DNA of 64,000 nt. It comes from Heterostelium album PN500. Its lineage: Eukaryota; Evosea; Eumycetozoa; Acytosteliales; Acytosteliaceae. Shown piece by piece: positions 23,542 to 33,805 of the stretch (its first letter is position 1; every line of letters starts with the position of its first letter). The notes beneath the pieces are model-generated. The model did not search any database and had not been told where the DNA came from. It was given only the letters and a program-made list of their open reading frames with translations. The position numbers were made by a program, and so were the translations under genes. The stretch covers positions 1,184,435 to 1,248,434 of the forward strand of contig NW_008805072.1 in NCBI RefSeq assembly GCF_000004825.1, read 5' to 3'.

Positions 23542-23760
23542 ATAATTGTTTAATTTTCGATTCAACATAAAACATCTATGTTTATAACATTTATTATAAT
23601 ATCTATCTATCTAAAATAAATAAATAAATTATAATATTCTGTTAAACATCACTAACTATTAATTTTTTTTTTTTTAAATAAATATGTTTTATTTTTTCTT
23701 TTATTATTAAACAAAATGACAATTATAATTTGTTTTGGTCTCTCTTTATTATTACTATTA

Positions 23761-24818
23761 TTAATATGAAGATGAATCGGATACAGTTAAGAATGAAATC
23801 AATGTAAATAATTCTGCATTTACATGTTTTTTTACTATTTCACCGGTTGTAAGTGAAACGTAGTAGATGGTGTTGGAAGATACGTTGTCGTGACCTGGCG
23901 AAATAAAGTATCCATCCTGGATGATGACTCCGTTACCTCCACAGACTTCAGTCTTGTTGTTGATCGATGTGATCTCACCATTGCTTGGGTCGATTCTGAC
24001 GAAGGAACGTTCAGTACCTATATACGATGCAGTAGTACCGTAGAGTGCATTCGATGTTGGATCATATGCCAGATTGAACAGATTGGTATCCTGTACGTTG
24101 AACCCGGTGAACCAGATGGCATCACTGACCTTACCATCCTTGGTAGAGATTGGAATGATTCCTTCTTTGGTGGTCTGTGTGGAGTTGTCGAATTGTTTGA
24201 AAACAATGAATAGCTGTGAAGTGGTCTGATCGAATGCATACACTCCGGAATACTCGGAATCATCTGAAAACTTTCCTGTCTCCAACTTGTGTTTGACAGC
24301 ACCTGTTGTTTGGTCCAACTCTACAACATCGAACCAACTTGGAACAATTGAATTTGGTGAAATTCCAATCAATTTCTCAGAGTTGGAATCATAAACTAAA
24401 CATTGTACATACATCTCTGTAGATTCCTAAAATAATATAATAATTAGTATTTTTAAATTAATTTAAATAATAATAACAAACTTACTGGTGAATATCCATT
24501 AATAATTAATTGATCATTTGTTAAATCGATACCATAGAGATTGTAATTCAATCCATCACTTAGTAATGTATAGTAGGTGGTTCCAGCGACTGCAGTAACA
24601 CCCCACGACAAACCATTGTTATTTAGAGTGCTAGCACCTTTAATTCTGGTGACAACATGACCTGGGAATGGATTACTATCGACTTTCGAAGGGCTATAGC
24701 TACGAATTGTCATTTCAGTCAATCCATTCTCTTGAGCAAGGAATGTAAAGCCATTGGCAACACATAAATAACCTATTGCTAATATTAATATAGATAGATA
24801 TATCTTTTTATTAAACAT
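23761..24818 (-). CDS. Secreted protein of unknown function, 332 aa
   Basis: Exon 1 is 24818-24486, a 59-bp intron 24485-24427 follows, and exon 2 is 24426-23761; the junction is phase 0. A clear signal peptide (basic MFNKK, then the hydrophobic run YLSILILAIGYLCVANG) suggests secretion. The mature part has repeated beta-rich segments of the type VxLDQTTGAVK, VYAFDQTTSQLFIVF, NLAYDPTSNALYGTT and VRIDPSNGEITSI, suggesting a beta-propeller-like fold in which each blade reports a value. I do not recognise the family. Several N-x-S/T sites are present. There is no transmembrane anchor beyond the signal peptide. Confidence 0.78.
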
Positions 24819-25518
24819 TTTATTTGTTTTATAAAAAAAATGATGATACTATAACAACTGGTTCCTATTATTGTTGTAAAACTTACAGTATATTTACAAT
24901 TGAGAGAAACACTCAAGATATCTTGAATGATCATTGAACATTCTAAATCAAATTCTAATAAAATGATATCTAGAATGTTTATAAACATTTTAGCATGAAT
25001 GAAATGTGTAAAGCCATCATAGAGTACTACATATTTTTTGAAGTCCAAAAGTTGGTATTGGATCGGGGAAACGACCCAACAAGAGAGAACAAAAACTACA
25101 ATTTCAAAATATCTGTGGAACCAAAAATTCATAGGTTCAGATATTTCAAACTAATTCCTTTTGGGAACCAATTTGAGCTCCGAAACAATCAGAAAAAAAA
25201 AAACAAAGGTAATATTTGAGAGAACCAGTAAAAGGGTGAACATTCTTAAGCAATATTTTTTTTTTTTTGCTATTTATGTATTTTGATCAAATAGCTTTGT
25301 CTTATTCTATTTAAGTAAATTACTTATTATATCTTGTAAATGAGAAGATTTTGAAAAAAAAAATAAAGAACTTAATATTTTTTGATTATTAAAAAAAAAA
25401 CTTTTGATCAAAAAAAAAAAAAAAACCGTTGTTTTTTATGATTATCCTTTAGTTAAGCTTGTTTTTATTTGGTTTAGTGTTTATATTTTATTTTTATTAG
25501 TAGAATATCATATAAAAG
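24819..25518. other. Intergenic region
   Basis: Open frames seen here (24785-25132 minus, 24995-25219 plus) overlap each other, lack family resemblance or a proper start, and I reject them. T/A homopolymers are frequent. It lies between the divergent secreted-protein and DRG2 genes. Confidence 0.5.
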
Positions 25519-25796
25519 ATGGGTATTTTAGAAAAGATTAAGGATATCGAGTCTGAAATGGCCCGTACCCAAAAGAACAAGGCCACAGAGCACCATCTCG
25601 GTATGCTCAAGGCCAAGTTGGCCCGTCTTAGACAACAACTTTTGGAACCACCAAAGTCATCTGGTAAAACTGGTGAAGGTTTCGAAGTATTGAAATCTGG
25701 TGATGCTAGAGTTGCTCTTATTGGGTAAGATCTCAAATCAAATATTATCAAAGATAAACGATCCACGTGTGAATCAAATCACTAACCTATTACAAT

Positions 25797-25831
<35 letters not shown>

Positions 25832-26984
25832 TTATAATCAAACTAGTTTCCCATCTGTAGGTAAAAGTACAATTCTATCAAAGTTAACATCTACACAATC
25901 AGCACAAGCAGAATATGAGTTCACAACCTTGACTTGTATTCCTGGTGTCATTCAATATCACGGTGCCAGAATCCAGTTACTTGATACCCCGGGTATCATT
26001 GAAGGTGCTTCACAAGGTAGAGGTAGAGGTAAACAAGTTATCTCTGTTGCTAGAACTGCTGTAAGTAATAATATAATACATATAATAGAAGATAGATAGA
26101 TAGATAATCTAATAATTTGATACAAATTATTCACATCATAGGATCTTATATTGATGATGCTGGACTCTACTAAAGGAGAAATTCAAAAGAGATTATTAGA
26201 GGAAGAACTCGAAGCAATCGGTATTAGATTAAATTCACAACCACCCAATATATATTTCAAACAAAAGACTGCTGGTGGTGTAAACTTTACTGCAACTGTA
26301 GGACTTACAAAGATTACTGAGAAATTGGCCAAGTCGATTCTACATGAATACAAAGTATGTATTTAGATATATTAGTAACACTTAGTAAATACATAACAAA
26401 CAGTTATTAATAGTTATGTAACATTTATAGATTTTCAATTGCGATTTAGTGGTTAGATGTGATCCAACAGTAGATGAATTAATCGATGCCATCGAAGGAA
26501 GAAGATCATACATCCGATGTTTATATGTATACAACAAAGTCGATCAACTCTCGATGGAGGAAGTAGACAGATTGGCCAGACTACCAAACTCTGTCGTTAT
26601 CAGTTGTAATTTAAATTTGAATTTGGACTATCTGTTGGATAAGATTTGGGAATACCTAAGTTTAGTTAGAGTCTACACAAAGAAGAGAGGAGGTAACTAT
26701 CATCAACACTTTGTAACGATAATAACACGATGGATGACTAATCGATTTCTATTTAAACTACTATTAATTAATTAATGATTACAGAGGCACCAGATTTCAA
26801 TGATGCTGTTATTTTAAGATCGGGTGCAACAGTGGAACATGTCTGTGGTTATCTCCACAAGGAATTGGCAAATCAATTTAAATATGGTTTGGTTTGGGGT
26901 GTTTCCGCTAAACATTGTCCACAAAGAGTTGGACTTGCTCATCCACTGGAAGATGAAGATGTCATTCAAATCGTCAAGAAATAG
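25519..26984 (+). CDS. drg2: Developmentally regulated GTP-binding protein 2 (DRG2), 364 aa
   Basis: Cytosolic Obg/DRG-type GTPase, a ribosome-associated translation factor family. Five exons: 25519-25724, 25847-26060, 26142-26354, 26431-26692, 26785-26984. The N-terminus [20 protein letters not shown] and the LLEP tail of that region match DRG2 rather than DRG1. The G1 loop FPSVGKST spans the first splice junction. G3 is DTPG, where human DRG2 has DLPG. G4 is NKVD. The C-terminal TGS domain ends [11 protein letters not shown]. The spliced length, 364 aa, equals that of human DRG2 as I recall it. DRG2 partners with a DFRP2/RWDD1-type protein in other eukaryotes. The first intron contains an AAT microsatellite. 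Confidence 0.95.
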
Positions 26985-27907
26985 TGTTGACACAATAATC
27001 GAACATCAATAATAAAATAATAACAACAACACCACTTAAACCAATAACAATCAGTATAACCAGGATCAATAGTAATAGAATAAATCTCTTATATATTTGA
27101 TTATGATTTGTTTTATTTTTAATATGAACATTTTTTATTTTTATTGATCAATAACTAAAGCAGTTATTTTTGAAAAAAAAAACAAAAATAAAAATCAAAG
27201 AAAATTCAAAGAATTAATTAGATTTTTTGTTGATTCATCCCACAATCAATCGAAGGTTGTTTGCAAATGATGTTTATAAGTTGTTTATTAAACATAAGAT
27301 GTTGGTGTTTTGGTCTCAGTGCACAAAGTAAACGTCTTACTTCGTATTTCTCAAAAACAAACAATGTATCATGATTCAATCTGGCTGCGTAAAAGACCTC
27401 CGATAGCGTAGATGTTAGGCTTACCTAACTTCGTCTCTCATGGTGGATTCGGGACCATGAATTTGGTTCCGATGAAACAAAAAATAACCCCTTGGTAACT
27501 TACAAAAAGAAACCAACCACGCTATCGGATGTCGCGCAATCACTGAACAAGACCCACTTTTGTACTTTCAATCTAACTTTTGTACTTTCAAGCTATCTTT
27601 TTTTTTCATCTATAAATACAATGCTTTTGTTTTCTCTCAATTAGTTTTGTATATATTTATTTATCTGTATATAAAAACATTAGTCGCGTTTGTATGGTAA
27701 AAAATTAACTTATACTTGTTCAATCACAGCATTGTTAAGTTGATTTTTACTTTTTTAACCTCAGACTGGATAGAGTCTGAATCCATCAGTGTGTCAAAAA
27801 AATTGTTGTTTTTTATTTATTTTTTGACATGATTTTTTTTTGACCTTGATTGGAAAAGATAATTATTTTCGATATGCAATATATTGTTTTTAGATATCAA
27901 ATGAATA
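26985..27907. other. Intergenic region with a GC-richer structured patch
   Basis: No protein frame. From about 27300 to 27590 the DNA is clearly less AT-rich than its surroundings and contains inverted repeats (see the candidate RNA entry) and a direct repeat of ACTTTTGTACTTTCAA (about 27556-27571 and 27576-27591). A TATA-like CTATAAATACA follows near 27610. Confidence 0.55.
27399..27529. ncRNA. Candidate structured RNA (strand unknown)
   Basis: An 11-bp perfect inverted repeat, TCCGATAGCGT (27399-27409) and ACGCTATCGGA (27519-27529), closes a domain of about 110 nt. Inside are two small hairpins: TTAGG/CCTAA (about 27415-27428) and CATGGT/ACCATG (about 27439-27458). The segment is GC-richer than its surroundings. 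I recognise no known RNA family: no C/D boxes, no tRNA B box, no RNase P core. It could also be a terminal-inverted-repeat element remnant. The call rests on base pairing alone. Confidence 0.3.
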
Positions 27908-28764
27908 ATGGAGAGTAATAATCAAATAGATAAAATATTCGTTAATCTATCACATTTAAATAAAATAATAGGTTGTTTAGATGAAAACATTCACAGAATA
28001 TGTTTTAGTTTGGTGTGCAAGAGATGGTTCAATGAAGAGATAAATATTTAATATTCAACACTGATAATATCTATATTAACTCTAATAATAATAATGATAT
28101 TACTCATAATCATAAACATGCATTGTTGAATGTGAATTTCAGTTTGAAGAAATATTCCCAGAAACATTACAATATCACTTTGAATTGCTCCAATATTTAA
28201 GCGATAAGATTCTTTCGATTCCATCCAACGTAAAGATCGATAAGTTGATAATAGAAGGATCCATTAATCAGGAAAATTGTTCACTTTCACTTCCATCTGG
28301 AATCACATCAATCAGATTAGATATGACATTGGACCAAGGAGATGGTTTTTAAGAATCGATGGAAATGATCAAACAACTCTGAAAGAGCTACGACTTCCAT
28401 ATTTTGATATCCAACCCCGTGCATTCATACCAAACACCATTTAAGAGTTGGATATTGGTGGCAATTCACTTATTTATTGTTTAGATTTGATCAAATCAAT
28501 CGATTCAATCAAAACACTTATGTTTTGAAATTTCCAAAAATTGAAATCATATCACCAGAATCTTTCAAAACAATCAACAATATCATCTATACTGTAGAAA
28601 CTAATAGTAATATTGTTATTTACAGAAAGTTAAACGATAATTATTTTTTAATGTATAGTAATCTTTTTGGAAATATAATAGCCAGAATATTCCATCAATC
28701 TAATTTACCAACGAACTTAAACAAACAATTTAAAAAATATATAAAGTCTATTCCTTTAAAATAA
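27908..28764 (+). pseudogene. Broken FNIP-repeat gene, fragment 1
   Basis: A host gene remnant. It starts at an ATG with MESNNQIDKIFVNLSHLNK and an F-box-like stretch ending RICFSLVCKRW, the usual opening of FNIP proteins. The frame closes early after about 48 codons. Downstream, other frames still show IPSNV-type FNIP repeat pieces, with further stops and shifts (for example stops near 28350 and 28442). The last 95 codons (28477-28764) are open but start mid-domain. At least four lesions are apparent. The first 200 or so bases closely match fragment 2 at 30649, so they share a recent ancestor. Confidence 0.75.
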
Positions 28765-28799
28765 ATATTACTATATGTTTATTATATATATCATAAATT

Positions 28800-30491
28800 T
28801 TACAAATGATTATTTACAAATTCTATTTTCGAATCGATGTATTCATTCAAAAGGTCATGTAATTCAAAACAATAAGGTAATCTTTTTATCATTTGCTGAA
28901 GATAGAGTACCAACTTATCGATAGGTATCGAAATATTTCTGAGAATCCAATGAACGAAACTTGAATTGTGTAAATGCTTCGATTTTTTTGATTATATCAA
29001 ACTCTATTGACTCGATTGTACATTCAGTACGATTCGCTAGCAACCATCCAAGAATATCTATTTTTTCATTGTTTAACGCTTGAATGAGTGCCTGTTTTGT
29101 ACATCCTTCACTACGGTTTTCATTTAAAAACCGGATAATCTCCAATTTGTTGAAGGATGCATCACCCATTGTACGCTCACTGAATCCGAATCTGTTTTTT
29201 ACTCCATCGTTGTTCTGATGGAAGAACTCTACCACTTTAGGATTTCCGAAATAAGCAACTCTTTTCAGTATTTTCTCACTTGGTAGATCACCAGTGTTTT
29301 CTTGGAACCACTAAAGCATTGCCACGTCGCCAGCCGATGCTACGACATCCAATATCTGTCCGTGTGAATGACCTTCTGTACGATTCTCTTTCAGCCAATT
29401 AACCATTTCCAAGTTAGAGTTAATGGCGGCTATGTTCATTGCTGCTACTGAACATCCTTCTGTACTATTCACATTTAACCATTTCACCAATTCTATATGG
29501 CCCGCACCAACAGCTGTATCCATCATCTCGACAGTGTAATTAAGATTACAACTCTCTTTCAACCATGTAATAATATAAAAACGATTTGCCTGTGCTGCGA
29601 AATTAAGAGATTTCGATGTACTTCTATGTGTTGTATTGGAATGTAACCATTTCATGGCATCGAAATTGCTTGACATAGCTGCTAAATCCATTACATTGTC
29701 TGGGCATACACATCCAACACCATAGATAAATTTGAATAGCGTGAATCTATTTGGATATTTTATTGTTGAAGATATGTATTGTGGTTTACTTTGGTCAAAC
29801 AAATTGTTATGTAAAAACAACACATATTCTAGGATATGTTGATGATTTGCAGCGAAACCAGAATAAAACATATCGGAACTCGCCAAATCTTCGGATCGAT
29901 TCTCTGCTAACCATTTGATTATTCCTATATCACCGTAGTAAGCAACTTCATTAAACACATTTCCATCGATTTCAGATCGAGGTTGATCAGAATGCTCTTT
30001 CAATTTGCCTAAAAGCAATTTTATCACCAAATCACCAAATCATCGGAATGCGGTGAAATTGTAAAGGCACTAATATAATTCCAGTTGTAGGTTGGAAAGC
30101 GGTCGAAAAGATAGTTTATCATATTCATTCTACCGTACATCGAGCAGCAAGTTAACATGGGCTTCATAACTATTGAGAAGACCATAATCTTCGTTCAGTG
30201 TGATCTCTACTTTGTTTCTTCTCTCGATTTGAAAGTGCTCCAATAGGTACTCGAATGTATTCATATCATCAGCTCTGATCGCACCAGTAAACACTGGATA
30301 GCTATTGTAATTGATAGGTTTGGTTCTATCGCTGAAATAGATTTCAATTGATCGATATATCCGTGAGCAGCTAACACCTCTGGTAGAATGGTTACTCTAT
30401 CCCATTTATAATGAAGTCTACCATTAATACTTGAAATATCAACTACATATTTGAATATCAATTTATTTAACACTATATTATTAAATACCAA
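28800..30491 (-). pseudogene. Broken dictyostelid ankyrin-type repeat gene
   Basis: Host gene remnant on the minus strand. It opens with VFNNIVLNKLIFKYV and GRLHYKWD, typical of a large dictyostelid family of ankyrin-like repeat proteins, but has TTG where the start should be. The longest open piece (30030-29311) carries repeats of the form AAxSNFDAMKWLHSNTT and AINSNLEMVNWLKENRTEG. The reading frame shifts near 30280, 30130, 30030 and 28918, and an in-frame TAG lies at about 29310. The C-terminal tail (ending EFVNNHL) is still readable to 28800. About five or six lesions make a sequencing error unlikely as the sole cause. Confidence 0.75.
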
Positions 30492-30648
30492 TGTAAATTA
30501 TTTTTTATCCATTTCTTCTATTAAAAAAAACAAATAGATCTAAAAATTATTTAAAATCTTTTACATTTTTAAAAAGTTTTGTTTCAAAGAATGATCACCA
30601 ACCACTTTTCTTATTAAAAATTATTTTTTTTTAAAACAGATATATAAA

Positions 30649-30978
30649 ATGGAGAGTTGCAGTAATCAAATAGATATTTGTTAATCTATCACATTAAAAT
30701 ATTAAATAAAATAATAGGTTATTTAGATGAAAACATTGACAGAATATGTTTTAGTTTGGTGTGCAAGAGATGAACCATTGAACAATGATAGAGATAAATA
30801 TTTAATATTCAACACTGATAATACCTATATTAATTCTATTAATAATAATGATATTACTCATAATCATAAACATTTCAAGCCAACTGTGCAAATATTGTTT
30901 GACCAGAACGATTCTAATTTTATTCAAATGCAAAAAGAGGAAAAAAATGTTTGTTTACAAAAATGTGTAAAAACATGA
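30649..30978 (+). pseudogene. Broken FNIP-repeat gene, fragment 2
   Basis: Closely related to the start of fragment 1 (27908): same ATGGAGAGT opening, same LDENI-RICFSLVCKR-type header, then DRDKYLIFNTDN as in intact FNIP proteins. The frame after the ATG is interrupted within the first 15 codons. An open frame of 83 codons (30727-30978) covers only the header region and then degenerates. No FNIP repeats follow, so it is truncated at the 3' side. Confidence 0.7.
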
Positions 30979-32028
30979 TTGGAGTATTAAAAAAAAAAGT
31001 TATTTTTAATCAAAATTTTTCAAAAACAGAAAATATCTTTGCAGTTTTGATTTTTTTTTTTTTGTTTTTTTTTAGATAATTACCTCTGATGTGAGGTAAA
31101 AAAGAATCAATGATTGGCTTCGGGGGGATAAACACCTGATCAAACATCAAGGATATACTCCACAATAATCAAAGTCGATTAGATAAATAGTTATTTCGAT
31201 TCAGATAACTAACCAAGTTAGTAGCTTTTTCAACATATAATTTTAGTTTTACTTTTGTGCACACAACAAAGACAGATATATAAATATTAATCATCATTGT
31301 ATGTAATCAGTTTAAAGTTATAATAATAGTAAGAAATTAAAGCGTATTGTTTTCATCCACAAAAAAAAAAAAATCATCGATTCATTTCTTTATGTTCATT
31401 GTTGTTTAAATTCTAATACAATTTAACCAAATTAATTATTTTTATTTTCACAACAAGAACAACAACTAAACACTAAAAAAACAACACACCATGTATATCA
31501 CATGATTTCAAAAACACTCTTAAAAACGAATCACATATAATCACACACACAATTTTCAGCTTAACACTTTCAAAGTATTACTAATTTTTTATCATTATTA
31601 TCTTAAATTCAACAAGTCTCCTTTTCTTCCCTAATGAATTTACATAGCTTAATGAAATCGTTTTGTTTTTATTTATACAAATAAAAAGTTATGTTTAGTT
31701 GTTGTACTAAAATGTTGGCAACAATCTACACCCTTGCAACTATACAACAAAGTATGTTGTTTGAAAATTTTAAATTTATAATTATCCTTTCATAACTTTT
31801 TATTTTAAATATGTAGACTTATCTTTTTGGATTTGTTTTTTTTAATATTATAATTTTAATCATTCTTCTATCTATACATAGAATCATCATCACACAATAT
31901 ATATATATATATATTTTTTTTTAAAAGTTTATTTATTTCTTCTTTTATTTTAAAACATAAACTAACAAAATAATTATATTTAAGAGTCTTTTTTATATGA
32001 GTGATTAGTTTTAGTTTTGCTCAACATC
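30979..32028. other. Intergenic region with a short perfect hairpin
   Basis: AT-rich with no coding frame. A 7-bp perfect hairpin with a 6-nt loop (TTACCTC at 31080-31086 pairing with GAGGTAA at 31093-31099) is followed by an A run and a GC-richer patch to about 31150. A TATA dinucleotide run lies near 31897-31913. Confidence 0.5.
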
Positions 32029-33735
32029 ATGACGATCAGAACTGATTCCAAAAACTCTATACACAGCAATCGTATCATAGAGGATGAGTCAGATAGCGAT
32101 ATAGAGTCTGTCAAAGAAACCAAGAGAAGAAGAAGACCTTTTCAAAAGATTGGAATAACTTTTCTGGGTGTTGCAATCATTTTCTCATTGTTATTAGTTA
32201 CAGTGCCCGCAGCATTGTTAAATCATGTAAATACTTTTGTAGATGGTGTTTTGTTTCGTGCACTGTTCGCCGCTTTTGTAGCATGTCTCTTTATATGTTT
32301 ATGTTCGATTTATTATCTTGGTGGTGAAAATCAAGCTTGGGAGGTAGGAACAATCAATCGATCAATCAATCAAAGATATTTTTAGCATCAAATTAATTAT
32401 TTTTTTTTTTTACAATTCATTCTCTAGGATCCAGAAGGAAATGATCTTAATTTAAGTTTCCAAAATATTACAGTGATTCTAGGTATTGTTATAGAGTTTG
32501 TTCAATTGTTTTCATTTTCATTCAATCAGTTAAGTCCATTTTTGGGATCAGAGGAATTAAGAAACTTGAACTACCTAGCAATACCTTATGAACCTGGAAA
32601 AGTCTTTAGAGTCATGTATTGGGTTCTATTTGTAGTTTCTTTCTCCCCATATATATTTGTAGTATCAGTTAGATTAATTTTACATTTCTATACTATAAGA
32701 TTGTAGGTATCAAATCTTTTAAACAACAAACCCAAATCATTAAAAATAAAACTAATCAATCAATCTTGTTTTCAATTGAAGTGGAGAATCATATACATCA
32801 AATTTTATAGCTAGAAATGAACAAAGATATTATTCGATATTATGGTTTCTTGTAAACACTATGTATCTACCAGTTATGAGTACTATGTTTGGTGGTGTTG
32901 ATTGTACATTCCAATCCGATAATAATATAGTTTCTTGGGATTCCGATCCATCATTAACTTGTTTAAGAGTAAGTGAAATCACATAATCTCAGTCTGCATA
33001 CAACTACTAATTTTTACTAATCAATTTCAAACGTATTATTATTTCAACTTTAGGGAATTCATATAGTTTTCATTGTGTGTTCAATGGTTGCATTGGTAGT
33101 TTATTATCCAGCAGCATCATTTGCGCAATCTCAAACACAAAACATTTCGGATATTAAATTTAAACCAACTGTAGTATTTATATTTGCACAAGGTAAAGTC
33201 TTATTGGCAGCCATGGCAGGTAAGTTTAAAACAACAATATTGAACATCTCTAAAACTTCCCATTCATTTGTATCTAACAATTTTATTTCAAGTCTTTGCA
33301 ACTAGTTATATATATGTATATCTCGCAGCAGTTATAGTTGTGAATATTGTATTTTTAGGAATTAATGTTATATTGGAGCCATGTATTGTTGAATGGGTAA
33401 ATCGTATGAGAACAGTATTTTTTTCATTTTGTTGTATTTCAACGATTTGTTCATGGCTAGCACTGATACCAAATATCAAAGATTTCGTTCCAATGATTTT
33501 AATGATATTTGGATGGGTAGCATTTGCCGTCGTCTATTCAATGTTGTATTATTTTGAAATTAATCTTGGTATTTCAGAAAAAGTAAGTAAATTCCATCAT
33601 CATTTGAAATTAATCAAGTAAAACTAATAAATTAAATCAATCTAGATATTTTCACTTATTCGCGTCAAAGAAACACCAAGAAAACCTCCACCTGAATTAA
33701 ATAAGAGTAGTAGTCATATAAACCAAAACCTTTAA
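32029..33735 (+). CDS. Multi-pass membrane protein of unknown function, 440 aa
   Basis: Six exons: 32029-32343, 32428-32702, 32782-32968, 33054-33219, 33293-33582, 33646-33735. The start is the ATG at 32029; the frame extends upstream only through a non-ATG codon. A charged N-terminal tail (DESDSDIESV, then KRRRRPF) precedes about nine hydrophobic segments, for example IGITFLGVAIIFSLLLV, ITVILGIVIEFVQLFSF, VLFVVSFSPYIFVVSV, IVFIVCSMVALVVYYP and ILMIFGWVAFAVVYSML. It ends in a short basic, proline-rich cytosolic-type tail. The family is not recognised; it is neither a clear GPCR nor a known transporter by motif. Frame is kept at all five junctions, so the model is solid even though the role is unknown. 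Confidence 0.8.
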
Positions 33736-33805
33736 TATCATATATAAAATATTAAACTCTTATTTAAAATATATTTATATCATTAACAACATGCACACAG
33801 TTTAT

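Noticed and set aside
24785-25219. Overlapping frames on both strands between the secreted-protein gene and DRG2
   Set aside because: Weak starts, mutual overlap, no resemblance to known families; likely promoter DNA.
27399-27529. tRNA, C/D snoRNA, U5 or RNase P RNA at the inverted-repeat patch
   Set aside because: No B box, no matching C and D boxes, no U5 loop in a usable orientation, and no RNase P core motifs.
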